From an uncultured Kiloniellaceae bacterium (GTDB lineage: Bacteria; Pseudomonadota; Alphaproteobacteria; Kiloniellales; Kiloniellaceae), in the NCBI GenBank assembly GCA_947500035.1, contig CANMQP010000012.1:372001-436000 (forward strand): a stretch of 64,000 bases of DNA, read 5' to 3'. The notes under the pieces are model-generated. The model saw nothing but the letters and a program-made list of their open reading frames with translations. It was not told where the DNA came from and did not search any database. Below are positions 1-8,958 of the stretch, piece by piece (the first letter of the stretch is position 1; every line of letters begins with the position of its first letter). A program made the position numbers and the translations under genes.

Positions 1-2
1 GC

Positions 3-299
3 GTCATCGGCGTGGTCATCGGCGCAGGCGAAACCGGCGTGTTCAGCCAGCATCCCGACAATCCCCTTGCTCACATGGCGCCGACAACGGTCCTGGGCAT
101 GGTCGTCGTCGCGCTTGTGATCGTGTCATTGATGAACGTTCTGCAGTTCGTCCTCTTCCTGCATCCCTTGATCCGCGCGGTTTCCGAAACGCTTCTGGTC
201 AAGGGCACGGTCAATCTGGACGAGATCCAGCAGAGCGACGCACAAAAAAAAGGGCGGGGTGAAGGCCTCGCGGATGTTTTGGATGTCGGCGCGATTTAG
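3..299 (+). CDS. DUF898 (YjgN-like) inner-membrane protein, C-terminal part
   Basis: The reading frame is open to the left edge of the window, so the gene begins outside and only about 98 C-terminal residues are seen. One hydrophobic membrane segment is visible (MVVVALVIVSLMNVLQFVLF region). The tail then has the leader-strand-loop pattern and the acidic ending GEGLADVLDVG that is typical of the YjgN/DUF898 family. Members are polytopic inner-membrane proteins of unknown function. The M48 peptidase 49 bases downstream on the same strand is the usual partner of this family, so the two are likely cotranscribed. The family call rests on the tail only. Confidence 0.7.
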   Translation, partial: VIGVVIGAGETGVFSQHPDNPLAHMAPTTVLGMVVVALVIVSLMNVLQFVLFLHPLIRAVSETLLVKGTVNLDEIQQSDAQKKGRGEGLADVLDVGAI

Positions 300-347
300 C
301 TTTACGCCGCATCGTTCGGCGCGACACGACGTAAAGCGGCCGCGCCC

Positions 348-1460
348 ATGCCTCTTCAACGCCGGAGTTTCATGGCTTTGAGCGACTATCACGGCAGCTT
401 CAACGACGGCAGCTCCCCCAACCGGCACGATGTCTCGGTCAGGATCGATCTGTCCGGTCTTGAGATCTCAGGCCGCGGGCTCGCCCAGCCGGTCGTCTGG
501 CCCTTCGAAGAGCTGGAAGCCGTCGATGACATCGCCAAACAGGTCCCCTTCAGGATCGGCTGCCGTTCCTGGCCGGATGCCCGGCTGACGCTGAACGATC
601 AGCGCCTGCTGGCGGATTTCCGGGTCCATGCACCGCAGCTCTTCGGCCCGCCGGTTAGCAAGCGCCTGCGCAATGTGGTTTTATCGATTGCCGGCGCTAG
701 CCTGCTCGGCGCTTCGATCTGGTTCGGCCTGCCGCTCGCTTCGCGATGGGTTGCCTCGAGCGTGCCGATCGCGTGGGAGGTCGCCCTGGCAGATCAGTTT
801 GCCGACGAACTGGTCGAAGAATTCGCGGGCATGACAAATGACGAACCGCGGGTCTGTGACAATCCGGACGGCCTGAAAGCCCTCGACAGCCTGATTGCGG
901 AGTTGGCAAATGCCGGCGGTAGTCCCTATGACTTCAACGTTCAGGTTATCGACGGCGGACTGAACAACGCCTTTGCCCTGCCCGGCGGCAGAGTCTTTAT
1001 CTTCCGGGGGCTCCTGGAGTTTGTGGAAGGCCCGGACGAGCTTGCCGCAGTGCTGGCCCACGAAATGGCACACGTCACCCTTCAGCACGGCACCACCGCC
1101 GTTGTGCAGGGCCTGGGGATCAGTTTCGTCTTCTCGGTACTGCTGGGCGATATGGGCGGCGGCATCGTTGCGGCAGCGGGCGAAATTCTGCTGCGCATGT
1201 CCTACAGCCGCGAAGCTGAGACTGCGGCAGACCGCTCGGCGATCGAACTTCTGCAAGAGGCTGATCTGAAATTCGGCGGACTTTCCAGCTTCTTCGAGCG
1301 TCTGGCGAAGGAAGGCGAGGACCTGCCCGCGGCTCTTCAGATGCTCTCGACCCACCCCTCAAGCGAAGAGCGCGCGCGACTGACCCAGGGTCTCAAGGAC
1401 AATGGCCGCACCGCCCTCTCTGAGGCTGAGTGGCGGGCTGTGCGGGATATCTGCAAATAA
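348..1460 (+). CDS. M48 family zinc metallopeptidase, membrane anchored
   Basis: This 370-residue protein has the gluzincin motif HEMAH at residues 238-242 and a second motif REAETAAD whose E291 would be the third zinc ligand. A single hydrophobic stretch near residues 105-125 anchors it. The roughly 100 residues before this stretch form a small beta-rich region expected on the cytoplasmic side, leaving the peptidase domain in the periplasm. The family acts on envelope proteins. An internal ATG at position 372 (MALSDYHG) is an equally good start and would remove 8 residues. It follows the DUF898 gene closely, so a shared transcript is likely. The substrate is unknown. Confidence 0.85.
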   Translation: MPLQRRSFMALSDYHGSFNDGSSPNRHDVSVRIDLSGLEISGRGLAQPVVWPFEELEAVDDIAKQVPFRIGCRSWPDARLTLNDQRLLADFRVHAPQLFGPPVSKRLRNVVLSIAGASLLGASIWFGLPLASRWVASSVPIAWEVALADQFADELVEEFAGMTNDEPRVCDNPDGLKALDSLIAELANAGGSPYDFNVQVIDGGLNNAFALPGGRVFIFRGLLEFVEGPDELAAVLAHEMAHVTLQHGTTAVVQGLGISFVFSVLLGDMGGGIVAAAGEILLRMSYSREAETAADRSAIELLQEADLKFGGLSSFFERLAKEGEDLPAALQMLSTHPSSEERARLTQGLKDNGRTALSEAEWRAVRDICK

Positions 1461-1724
1461 GAGGGTCCAGCCCGGCCATTGCCACGTTTCCATGACGCTC
1501 GCCGCAAAAGGCCGGACCCGGAAGCGCCGGTAATCCAGGGATCCGACAAAAGACCAGGGATCTAAAACAGGAAACGACAAAACCCGCGTCCCGGAATTGA
1601 GAAGCGGGTCCGGCATCATCCGGACCGATCGACACCAACTGCTGGTGACGGCCGATCCGGTAATGACCTGTCGAAAAAGAAGAAGCTTTAGGCTTTAGCC
1701 TTGTGCCTCAGACCGCGGGGGGGC

Positions 1725-2183
1725 TCAGGCCTCGGCGGCTTTAGCGGCCTTGTTGGCGGCCTTCTGAGCTGCCTTGGCGTCCGCTGCAACCTGACGCTCT
1801 GCGGCGGCTGCCTTACCGGCTGCACCCGTGGTCTTCTCGGCGATACGCGCGGACTTACCACGGCGGCCACGCAGATAGTAGAGCTTGGAACGGCGAACGT
1901 CACCGCGGCGCACCAGCTCGACTGAAGCAAGACGCGGGCTGTAGAGCGGGAATACACGCTCGACGCCTTCACCGTAGGAAATCTTCCGGACGGTGAAGGA
2001 AGACTGCAGACCGCGGTTCTTGCGGGCAATGCAGACGCCTTCGAAGGCCTGGACACGCTCACGGGTGCCCTCGACAACCTTCACATTGACACGAACGGTA
2101 TCGCCGGGGGCGAAATCCGCTGCAGAACCCTTGGCGCTCAGCGCGGCGACCTGCTCTTGTTCGATCTGCTGGATCGTATTCAT
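1725..2183 (-). CDS. rplS: 50S ribosomal protein L19
   Basis: L19 sits at the interface of the two ribosomal subunits. Residues 1-115 match the family throughout, including [22 protein letters not shown] split by the usual loops, the [21 protein letters not shown] region, and [23 protein letters not shown]. After residue 118 there is an extension of about 35 residues made almost only of Ala, Lys, Gln and Glu, longer than in enterobacterial L19 (about 115 residues) but of a kind seen in alphaproteobacteria. It is the last gene of the ffh-rpsP-rimM-trmD-rplS group, 11 bases after trmD. Confidence 0.97.
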   Translation of the reverse strand: MNTIQQIEQEQVAALSAKGSAADFAPGDTVRVNVKVVEGTRERVQAFEGVCIARKNRGLQSSFTVRKISYGEGVERVFPLYSPRLASVELVRRGDVRRSKLYYLRGRRGKSARIAEKTTGAAGKAAAAERQVAADAKAAQKAANKAAKAAEA

Positions 2184-2194
2184 CGCTCTATTCC

Positions 2195-2950
2195 TTACTC
2201 TTCGTCAGCACGGCCTTTGCCGGGCACTTCGTTTCTTCGCTTCAGGTACCGCGCCCAGAGATCGGGCCGCCGTGCCTTGGTAATCTCTTCCGCCTGAGCT
2301 AAGCGCCACAGGCGTATATTGTCATGATGCCCCGAGGTCAAGACCTCAGGCACCTTGCGGCCCTGCCACTCGCTCGGCCGCGTGTAGAGCGGGTACTCGA
2401 GCAAACCCTGCTCGAACGACTCCTCCAGACCGGACTCATCGTTCCCCATAACCCCCGGCAGTAAGCGCACCACGGCGTCCATCAGGACCAGAGCCGCCGG
2501 CTCGCCACCGGATAAAACGTAATCGCCGACACTGACTTCGACGACATTCCGGGCGTCCAGCACCCGCTGGTCCACCCCTTCGTATCGCCCGCACAGCAGC
2601 GTGACGCCCGGCTCTCCGGCAAGACCACGGACAAAGTCCTGGTCCAGGAGCCGCCCGCGCGGCGACAAATACAAAACAGGCCCCGATCGATCCTCGACCG
2701 ATGCCAAGGCGGCATCCACCACATCAGGGCGCATAACCATCCCCGCGCCGCCACCTGAGGGCGTATCGTCGACGGAGCGGTGTTTATCGCGCGCAAAGTC
2801 GCGAATGTCCACCGTTTCCAGAGACCAAAGCCCTGTTTTCAGCGCCCGTCCGGCCAGAGACTGCCCCAGGGGCCCCGGAAACATTTCCGGGTAGAGGGTC
2901 AGAACCGTCGCGGCCCAACGAAGCGTTTCCTGCGACGCAGTGTCGATCAC
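2195..2950 (-). CDS. trmD: tRNA (guanine-N1-)-methyltransferase TrmD
   Basis: TrmD methylates N1 of G37 in tRNAs and so prevents +1 frameshifting. The protein has 251 residues, the normal length. It carries the SPOUT-knot signature around residues 137-150 ([11 protein letters not shown]) and the C-terminal [16 protein letters not shown] segment. The N-terminus [13 protein letters not shown] precedes the usual [16 protein letters not shown] start, so the true start might lie a few residues further in, although no internal Met is available there. It lies between rimM (64 bases upstream) and rplS, as in most proteobacteria. Confidence 0.96.
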   Translation of the reverse strand: MIDTASQETLRWAATVLTLYPEMFPGPLGQSLAGRALKTGLWSLETVDIRDFARDKHRSVDDTPSGGGAGMVMRPDVVDAALASVEDRSGPVLYLSPRGRLLDQDFVRGLAGEPGVTLLCGRYEGVDQRVLDARNVVEVSVGDYVLSGGEPAALVLMDAVVRLLPGVMGNDESGLEESFEQGLLEYPLYTRPSEWQGRKVPEVLTSGHHDNIRLWRLAQAEEITKARRPDLWARYLKRRNEVPGKGRADEE

Positions 2951-3014
2951 CTTGCCGCCTCTCTTTCAAAGCACCTACGCCAGCGGTAGCCCATTCAACT
3001 GGCAGTGTCCCAAG

Positions 3015-3578
3015 TCAACCGGAACCGGCCTCACCGCTTTCCACTTCCTCAGGCGGATCAACAACGACCCGCCCGGCCTCAAGATCCACCACCGGCACCG
3101 CCAGTTTCGTGAAGGGCACCAGCCAGGATTTTCCTTCGGCCGGCAAAACCTCCAACAGATCTCCGCCGCCGAAGTTGTGCATCGCCTTAACGCTGCCCAG
3201 GACTTCACCGGCGCTGTCTTCAACCCGCAGACCGATCAGATCAGCGTTGTAGAACTCCTCTTCATCCTCCGGCTCCGGCAAAACCGAACGCGCAACATAA
3301 AGACGGGTCCCCCGCAGGGCCTGGGCCTGATCCCGATCGGTGACCCCGGCAAAAGCCGCGAGAACCGTTTCCTTGACCTGACCCTTGATCGTCGGATCGA
3401 ACTGACGCTGCCCCTTGGCATCGCTCAGCGGTCCATAGGCCCCGATATCCAGCGGTTCGGCGGTAAAGCTCTTGATCTTGACCAGTCCCCGGACCCCATG
3501 AGCACCCGCAACGACGCCGAGACAGACCATGTCGTCGGCTTCGGCTTTGGGCTTCAACGGGGCATTGGACTCAGCCAT
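3015..3578 (-). CDS. rimM: 16S rRNA processing protein RimM
   Basis: RimM binds S19 and assists maturation of the head of the 30S subunit. The N-terminal RimM barrel is recognisable from VCLGVVAGAHGVRGLVKIKSF, and the C-terminal PRC-barrel from EEEFYNADLIGL and GGGDLLEVLP. The start at MAESNAP gives 187 residues. An in-frame ATG nine codons earlier (position 3605) would add residues that do not resemble the family and would start close to the end of rpsP. Position in the rpsP-rimM-trmD-rplS order supports the call. Confidence 0.95.
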   Translation of the reverse strand: MAESNAPLKPKAEADDMVCLGVVAGAHGVRGLVKIKSFTAEPLDIGAYGPLSDAKGQRQFDPTIKGQVKETVLAAFAGVTDRDQAQALRGTRLYVARSVLPEPEDEEEFYNADLIGLRVEDSAGEVLGSVKAMHNFGGGDLLEVLPAEGKSWLVPFTKLAVPVVDLEAGRVVVDPPEEVESGEAGSG

Positions 3579-3614
3579 GGATCGAACCTGCCGCCAAACA
3601 ACCAATAGCGCAGC

Positions 3615-4049
3615 TTAAGCCTCGGCGGCTTCCTCAGCAGGTGCCTCTTCAGCAGGAGCTTCCTCAGCCGGAGCTTCTTCAGAGGGGGCTGCAGCAGCCT
3701 CTTCGGCCTCACGCTTGGCTTCAGCTTCCATTGCCAGACGCTCCTGGGCTTTCGCCTTGGGTTTGTCTTTCTTGGTCTGCGTGGGAATCGCAGGCGTCGC
3801 GTAAAGATCGTTGGCCGCCAGGATGCGGGCCACACGGTCGGTCGGCAGCGCGCCAACGGAGAGCCAGTGCTTGATGCGATCTTCGTTCAGCTTCACACGA
3901 TCGGGATGGTCCTTGGCAACCATCGGGTTGTAGGCACCGACCTTCTCAATGAAGCGGCCGTCACGCGGGCTGCGCGTATCGGCAACCACGACGCGGTAAT
4001 AAGGACGTTTCTTGGCGCCACCACGGGCCAAACGGATTTTTACGGACAT
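3615..4049 (-). CDS. rpsP: 30S ribosomal protein S16 with acidic C-terminal tail
   Basis: S16 is an assembly-critical protein of the 30S body. The first 80 residues match the family ([19 protein letters not shown], then the [14 protein letters not shown] block). A basic helix [20 protein letters not shown] is followed by a tail of near-perfect EEAPA repeats up to residue 144, encoded by a 15-base tandem repeat at about 3625-3690. Such tails occur in alphaproteobacterial S16 but the repeat number probably varies between strains. Transcribed with rimM, trmD and rplS. Confidence 0.96.
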   Translation of the reverse strand: MSVKIRLARGGAKKRPYYRVVVADTRSPRDGRFIEKVGAYNPMVAKDHPDRVKLNEDRIKHWLSVGALPTDRVARILAANDLYATPAIPTQTKKDKPKAKAQERLAMEAEAKREAEEAAAAPSEEAPAEEAPAEEAPAEEAAEA

Positions 4050-4135
4050 CGAACTTCCTTCTACTCTTATTCTCAGGGCCCTGTCTCGTGATCAATTCAC
4101 TCGACCTTGGCCTTCGTTAAGCAATGATCTCGTAT

Positions 4136-5506
4136 TTACTGGGGGAACCCGCCGCCGGGCGGCATCAGTCCCGACATGCCTTGGCGCATCAGGCCCTTTT
4201 TCCCCATTTTCTTGACTTTTTTCATCATGCGGTTGGCTTCCTGATACTGCTTCAGGAGCTTGTTGATTTCCTGCACCGTGGTGCCGGAACCGCCTGCAAT
4301 CCGGACTTTACGGCTCGCCTTGATCAGCTCGGGCTTGGCGCGTTCCTTCGGGGTCATGGAGGAGAGCATCGCCAGCTGGCGCTTGACCAGACTGTCGTCC
4401 AGCTTGGCGTTCTGCATCTTGGCCATCTGGGCTTTGTTCATACCGGGAAGCATGTTCATCAGGCTGGAAAGCCCGCCCATCTTCTGCATCTGCTTGAGCT
4501 GCGAGGCCAGGTCGTCCAGGTCGAACTTGCCCTTCTGCATCTTCTTGGCAAGTTTTTCGGCGTCTTCCTGATCGATGGTTTCCGCGGCCTTCTCGACCAG
4601 GGACACCACGTCGCCCATACCCAGGATCCGCGAGGCGATACGATCCGGGTGGAAATCTTCCAGCGCGTCCAGTTTTTCACCGGAGCCCAGCAGCTTGATC
4701 GGACAGCCTGTCACGGCGCGCATGGAAAGAGCCGCGCCGCCACGCGCGTCGCCGTCCACACGGGTCAGCATAATACCGGTGATGCCGAGCTTTTCCTGGA
4801 AAGCCGAGGCCACGTTGACCGCGTCCTGACCGGTCATGGCGTCCGCCACCAGCAGGGTTTCATGCGGGTTGGTCGCGTCGCGAACCGCCGCAACCTCGGC
4901 CATCAGCTCTTCATCGATGGCCAGGCGGCCAGCGGTATCGAGCATCACCACGTCGTAGCCTTCCAGCGCGCCGCTCTGGAGCGCACGCTTGGCAATGGCG
5001 ACCGGCTGCTCGCCGGGGACGATGTTCAGGGTCTTGACCAGGGCCTGCTCGCCCAGCACCCGCAGCTGTTCCTGCGCCGCCGGACGCCGCACGTCCAGCG
5101 AGGCCATCAGGACCTTTTGTTTCTCTTTCCCGGTCAGCCGCATTGCGATCTTGGCGCAGCTTGTGGTCTTACCGGAGCCCTGCAGACCGACCATCATGAT
5201 CACCGTCGGCGGCGTCGTGGTCAGGTTCAGGGCGGAATGCTCGGATCCCAGGGTCTCGACCAGGTGGTCGTTAACGATCTTGATGACCATCTGGCCCGGC
5301 GTGACCGAGCGCAGGACTTCCTGACCGATGGCTTTTTCGCGAACGCCTTCGACGAAATCCTTGACCACCGGCAGGGCGACGTCAGCTTCCAGCAACGCAA
5401 TGCGGACCTCGCGCAGAGCCGCCGAAACGTCCTCTTCACTAAGGGCACCGCGGCGGCGAAGCTTGTCAAAGACATCGCCGAGGCGTTCCTGAAGGCTCTC
5501 AAACAT
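4136..5506 (-). CDS. ffh: Signal recognition particle protein Ffh (SRP54)
   Basis: Ffh is the GTPase of SRP; it binds 4.5S RNA and signal sequences and docks with FtsY, which is also encoded in this window. The 456-residue protein has the N-domain helices, the GTPase P-loop GLQGSGKTT near residue 106, DTAGRL, and TRVDGDARGG. The C-terminal M domain is rich in methionine (QMQKMGGLSSLMNMLPGMNK area and the final MMKKVKKMGKKGLM). It is 86 bases upstream of rpsP. No SRP RNA gene is seen in the window. Confidence 0.97.
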   Translation of the reverse strand: MFESLQERLGDVFDKLRRRGALSEEDVSAALREVRIALLEADVALPVVKDFVEGVREKAIGQEVLRSVTPGQMVIKIVNDHLVETLGSEHSALNLTTTPPTVIMMVGLQGSGKTTSCAKIAMRLTGKEKQKVLMASLDVRRPAAQEQLRVLGEQALVKTLNIVPGEQPVAIAKRALQSGALEGYDVVMLDTAGRLAIDEELMAEVAAVRDATNPHETLLVADAMTGQDAVNVASAFQEKLGITGIMLTRVDGDARGGAALSMRAVTGCPIKLLGSGEKLDALEDFHPDRIASRILGMGDVVSLVEKAAETIDQEDAEKLAKKMQKGKFDLDDLASQLKQMQKMGGLSSLMNMLPGMNKAQMAKMQNAKLDDSLVKRQLAMLSSMTPKERAKPELIKASRKVRIAGGSGTTVQEINKLLKQYQEANRMMKKVKKMGKKGLMRQGMSGLMPPGGGFPQ

Positions 5507-5916
5507 ACCGGTCCAATCCGATCGTCAGCAAAACCGCCCCTTGGGGCACGAAATCACGGTGGCAGCCAAAGGCGCCAATGGCCAAACGCAGTTCGCGCCA
5601 GTGCGCGATACTCGCGGACTGGCGGGGCTTCTCGAAGCCGGCAGATGGCCAAAGCTGTGATGGCGCGGAACATAAGCGCCGATTTCCGTCCCGTCAAGGC
5701 ATAGACCGGATCATGTTTTGTCGACGCCACTCTGTGGTTTCGTCAAAAGAGGTGAATCCGCTCTAACTCGTTTAGTTTAGATCGGATTCACAAGCACGAT
5801 AGGCCGCCTGTGGCGATTCCATCTAAACTTGATCTGATCTTGAAAACGGCTGGAATGCAGGCAGTGCATAGCTTCTCCATGGACTTATACCGGTCACTGG
5901 CCATATAACCCGGGTT
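5507..5916. other. Divergent intergenic region ffh/dapF with interleaved inverted repeats
   Basis: No convincing gene is present in this 410-base gap, which must hold the promoters of both divergent operons. It contains two interleaved perfect 9-base inverted repeats: GTGAATCCG at 5752-5760 with CGGATTCAC at 5783-5791, and AGTTTAGAT at 5774-5782 with ATCTAAACT at 5821-5829. The two do not share bases, so in RNA they could form a pseudoknot; in DNA they could be operator half-sites or the relic of a dispersed repeat. The base composition is more AT-rich than the flanking genes. Confidence 0.5.
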
Positions 5917-6750
5917 ATGGATCAGCTTTCCTTCATAAAAATGCACGGTGCGGGCAACGATTTTGTCGTACTCGATGGCCGCAGCACGCCGCTTCCGCTG
6001 AGCGTCGAGGAAGCGCGGACGCTGGCCGACCGCCATTTCGGCATTGGCTGCGACCAACTGATCGTCATGGAGCCGCCGACCAGCGAGGGCGCGGACCTCT
6101 TTATGCGTATCCGCAACCCCGACGGTGGCGAGGCGGAAGCCTGTGGCAACGCCACCCGTTGCGTCGCCTCGCTGGTCATGAATGAGACGGGCCGTGATCA
6201 GGTGGTTATACAGACCCTCGCCGGGCATCTCCCCGCCGAGACAGCGACAACGGGCGAAGTCACCGTCGACATGGGCCCCGCCAATCTGGGTTGGCAGGAA
6301 ATCCCTCTGGCCGAAGAACGCGATACCCTTCATCTGGGCATCGGCGCAGGTCCGCTCCAGGATCCGGTAGGCGTCAATATGGGCAACCCCCATGCGGTCT
6401 TCTTCGTCGAGGATGCCGACGCCATCGATCTGGCCACACTTGGACCGCAGCTGGAGCATGATCCCCTTTTGCCCCAGCGCGCCAATATCTCCGTTATCTC
6501 CGTGACCGGTCCCGACCGCCTGCGCCAGCGGGTCTGGGAACGCGGCGCCGGAATTACCCTGGCCTGCGGGTCAGGTGCCTGCGCGGGCGCGGTCGCCGCC
6601 GCCCGGCGAGGTCTCACGGGACGCAGGGTCGAAACCACCATGGACGGCGGTGTCCTGACCCTGGAGTGGCGCGACGACGGCCATGTCCTCATGACCGGAC
6701 CGGTGGCCACCAGCTTCCGGGGCAAGGTCGAACGGGCATCGCTGTCATGA
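5917..6750 (+). CDS. dapF: Diaminopimelate epimerase
   Basis: DapF converts LL- to meso-diaminopimelate for lysine and peptidoglycan synthesis. The two catalytic cysteines are in place: C76 in EACGNATRC and C217 in LACGSGACAGA, almost the same numbers as in the E. coli enzyme. MHGAGNDFVVLDGR at the N-terminus and the overall length of 277 residues are typical. The start MDQLSFIKMHGAGND fits the family, though the ribosome-binding site is weak. Its TGA overlaps the ATG of mtaB by four bases (ATGA), which indicates translational coupling. Confidence 0.96.
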   Translation: MDQLSFIKMHGAGNDFVVLDGRSTPLPLSVEEARTLADRHFGIGCDQLIVMEPPTSEGADLFMRIRNPDGGEAEACGNATRCVASLVMNETGRDQVVIQTLAGHLPAETATTGEVTVDMGPANLGWQEIPLAEERDTLHLGIGAGPLQDPVGVNMGNPHAVFFVEDADAIDLATLGPQLEHDPLLPQRANISVISVTGPDRLRQRVWERGAGITLACGSGACAGAVAAARRGLTGRRVETTMDGGVLTLEWRDDGHVLMTGPVATSFRGKVERASLS

Positions 6751-7991
6751 CCGACCCCAAGATCATCACCTTCGGCTGCCGCCTGAACAGCTACGAGTCC
6801 GAAGTCATGCGCGGCCACGCCAAGGCCGCGGGCATGACCGACGCCATCATCATCAACACCTGCGCCGTGACCGCCGAGGCGGAGCGCCAGGCCCGCCAGA
6901 CCATCCGCCGCGCCCGCCGCGAAAACCCCAATGCCCAGGTGATCGTCACCGGCTGCGCCGCCCAGATCTCGCCGGAAGCTTACGCCGAGATGCCCGAGGT
7001 CGACCGGGTGCTGGGCAACGAGGAAAAGCTGAAGGCCGAGAGCTTCGGCCTGGATCAGACCGAGCGCGTGGTGGTCAACGACATCATGTCGGTCACCGAG
7101 ACCGCCGCCCACCTGATCCATGGCTATGAGGAACGCACCCGCGCCTTCGTTCAGGTTCAGCAGGGCTGCAATCACCGCTGCACCTTCTGCATTATCCCCT
7201 TCGGCCGCGGCAACAACCGTTCGGTCCCGATCGGAGAGATCGTGAAGCAGGTCCGTGTTCTGGTCGAAAACGGTGTAGCCGAAGTCGTCTTCACGGGCGT
7301 GGATATCACCGACTACGGCAAGGATCTACCGGGCCAGCCGAGCCTGGGCCAGATGGCGCGCCGACTGCTCGCCCTGGTGCCCGAGCTTAAGCGTCTGCGC
7401 CTCTCCTCGGTCGATCCGGTTGAAGTTGACGAGGATATCCTGCGTTTGCTGGCGGAAGAAGAACGCCTCATGCCGCATCTCCATGTCTCCCTGCAGGCCG
7501 GGGACGATATGATCCTGAAGCGCATGAAGCGGCGGCATCTGCGGGCCGATGCGGTTGAATTCTGCGAACGCGCCCGCGTTCTCCGCCCGGATGTGGTCTT
7601 CGGCGCCGACATCATCGCGGGTTTCCCGACCGAGACCGACGAGATGTTCGCAAATTCCCTGCGCGCGGTCGATGACTGCGGCCTGACCTATCTGCACGTC
7701 TTTCCCTACTCGCCCCGTCCCGGCACACCAGCGGCCCGCATGCCCCAGGTGCCCGGCAAGCTGCGCAAGGAACGCGCAGCCCGGCTGCGGGCTCTGGGTG
7801 CCGAGCGCGAAGCAGCATTCCTGCGCAGCCGGATCGGCGGCAGGGCGCAGGTTCTGGTCGAGAAGGACGGCTTTGGCCGCAGCGAACACTACGCACCGGT
7901 CATCCTCCCCGCCGGGCATATCGGCGAGATCCTTCCAATTGAAATCAAAGGCTTGGACAAAGCCCAACTGATCGGGGCGCTTGCGGCGTGA
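6747..7991 (+). CDS. mtaB: tRNA (N6-threonylcarbamoyladenosine(37)-C2)-methylthiotransferase MtaB
   Basis: This radical-SAM methylthiotransferase adds the 2-methylthio group to t6A37 in tRNAs decoding ANN codons. The radical-SAM cluster cysteines are C141, C145 and C148 in GCNHRCTFC. The N-terminal UPF0004 domain carries its own cluster cysteines (FGCRLNSYES, INTCAVT, TGCAAQ), and a C-terminal TRAM-like region is present. The start ATG overlaps the dapF stop and the start fits the family, so a longer frame beginning at 6666 is not needed. The gene is coupled in turn to ftsY. Confidence 0.95.
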   Translation: MTDPKIITFGCRLNSYESEVMRGHAKAAGMTDAIIINTCAVTAEAERQARQTIRRARRENPNAQVIVTGCAAQISPEAYAEMPEVDRVLGNEEKLKAESFGLDQTERVVVNDIMSVTETAAHLIHGYEERTRAFVQVQQGCNHRCTFCIIPFGRGNNRSVPIGEIVKQVRVLVENGVAEVVFTGVDITDYGKDLPGQPSLGQMARRLLALVPELKRLRLSSVDPVEVDEDILRLLAEEERLMPHLHVSLQAGDDMILKRMKRRHLRADAVEFCERARVLRPDVVFGADIIAGFPTETDEMFANSLRAVDDCGLTYLHVFPYSPRPGTPAARMPQVPGKLRKERAARLRALGAEREAAFLRSRIGGRAQVLVEKDGFGRSEHYAPVILPAGHIGEILPIEIKGLDKAQLIGALAA

Positions 7992-8929
7992 GTGAAACTG
8001 AAGAAAAACCCGGCGGCTGGTTTTCCCGTCTGAAAGCCGGTCTTACCCGCTCCTCCTCCAAGCTCAGCGACGGCATCACCGGCATCTTTACCAAGCGCAA
8101 GCTGGACGATGCGGCGCTTGAGGAATTGGAAGATCTGCTGATCACCTCGGATCTTGGTGTGAGCACCGCAGCCAAGCTGACCGCCAATCTGGCCAAAACG
8201 CGCTTCAACAAGGATGTCGACCCCATCGAGGTCCGTGAAGCGCTCGCTGACGATATTGCTGCGATCCTGGAGCCGGTCGCCCATCCCCTGGCGGTCGACC
8301 CGGGGCACAAGCCGCATGTTGTCCTGGTGGTCGGCGTCAACGGCAGCGGCAAAACCACGACCATCGGCAAACTCGCGACCGATCTCACTCGGAAAGGCCA
8401 TTCCGTCCTGCTCGCCGCGGGCGATACTTTCCGGGCGGCCGCTATCGATCAACTCAAGATCTGGGGCGAACGCACCGGCTGCGACGTGGTCGCCAAAGCC
8501 CCGGGAGCCGACTCCGCAGGCCTGGCCTTCGAAGCCATCGAAACAGCCCGTGCGCGGAACAAAGACCTGGTCCTGATCGATACGGCCGGGCGACTGCACA
8601 ACAAATCCGACCTGATGGCGGAATTGGAAAAGATTCTGCGCGTCATCAAGAAGCTCGATCCGGACGCCCCGCACGACGTGTTGCTGGTGCTGGACGCCAC
8701 CACCGGCCAGAACGCCATTTCACAGCTCGGCACCTTCAAGGACCTGGTCTCAGTGACCGGCCTGATCGTCACCAAGCTCGACGGCACGGCCCGCGGCGGC
8801 GTGCTACTGGCCCTGGCCGAGAAATTCAAGCTGCCGGTCCACGCCATCGGCGTCGGCGAGGGGGCGGAGGACATGCGGCCTTTCAAGGCCCGCGACTTCG
8901 CCCGTTCATTGATGGGTCTGGAGAGTTAG
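7988..8929 (+). CDS. ftsY: SRP receptor GTPase FtsY
   Basis: FtsY is the membrane-associated receptor that docks SRP-ribosome complexes at the translocon. The GTG start overlaps the mtaB stop (GTGA), so translation is coupled. GTPase motifs are complete: GVNGSGKTTTIGKLA near residues 116-130, DTAGRLHNKSDLM, and TKLDGTARGG. At 313 residues it lacks the long acidic A domain of E. coli FtsY, as is usual in alphaproteobacteria. The FtsY receptor and its partner Ffh are only 2.5 kb apart, in divergent operons. Confidence 0.96.
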   Translation: MSETEEKPGGWFSRLKAGLTRSSSKLSDGITGIFTKRKLDDAALEELEDLLITSDLGVSTAAKLTANLAKTRFNKDVDPIEVREALADDIAAILEPVAHPLAVDPGHKPHVVLVVGVNGSGKTTTIGKLATDLTRKGHSVLLAAGDTFRAAAIDQLKIWGERTGCDVVAKAPGADSAGLAFEAIETARARNKDLVLIDTAGRLHNKSDLMAELEKILRVIKKLDPDAPHDVLLVLDATTGQNAISQLGTFKDLVSVTGLIVTKLDGTARGGVLLALAEKFKLPVHAIGVGEGAEDMRPFKARDFARSLMGLES

Positions 8930-8958
8930 AGAAACCGGGTTAGGCGCGACAGCGTCAG

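Noticed and set aside
4124-5704. Plus-strand frame of 526 codons
   Set aside because: Antisense to ffh, which is unmistakable.
5701-5726. Shared string AACATGATCCGG near 5710 (reverse) and 38415
   Set aside because: A 12-base match is expected by chance in a window of this size, so it is not evidence of a repeat family by itself.
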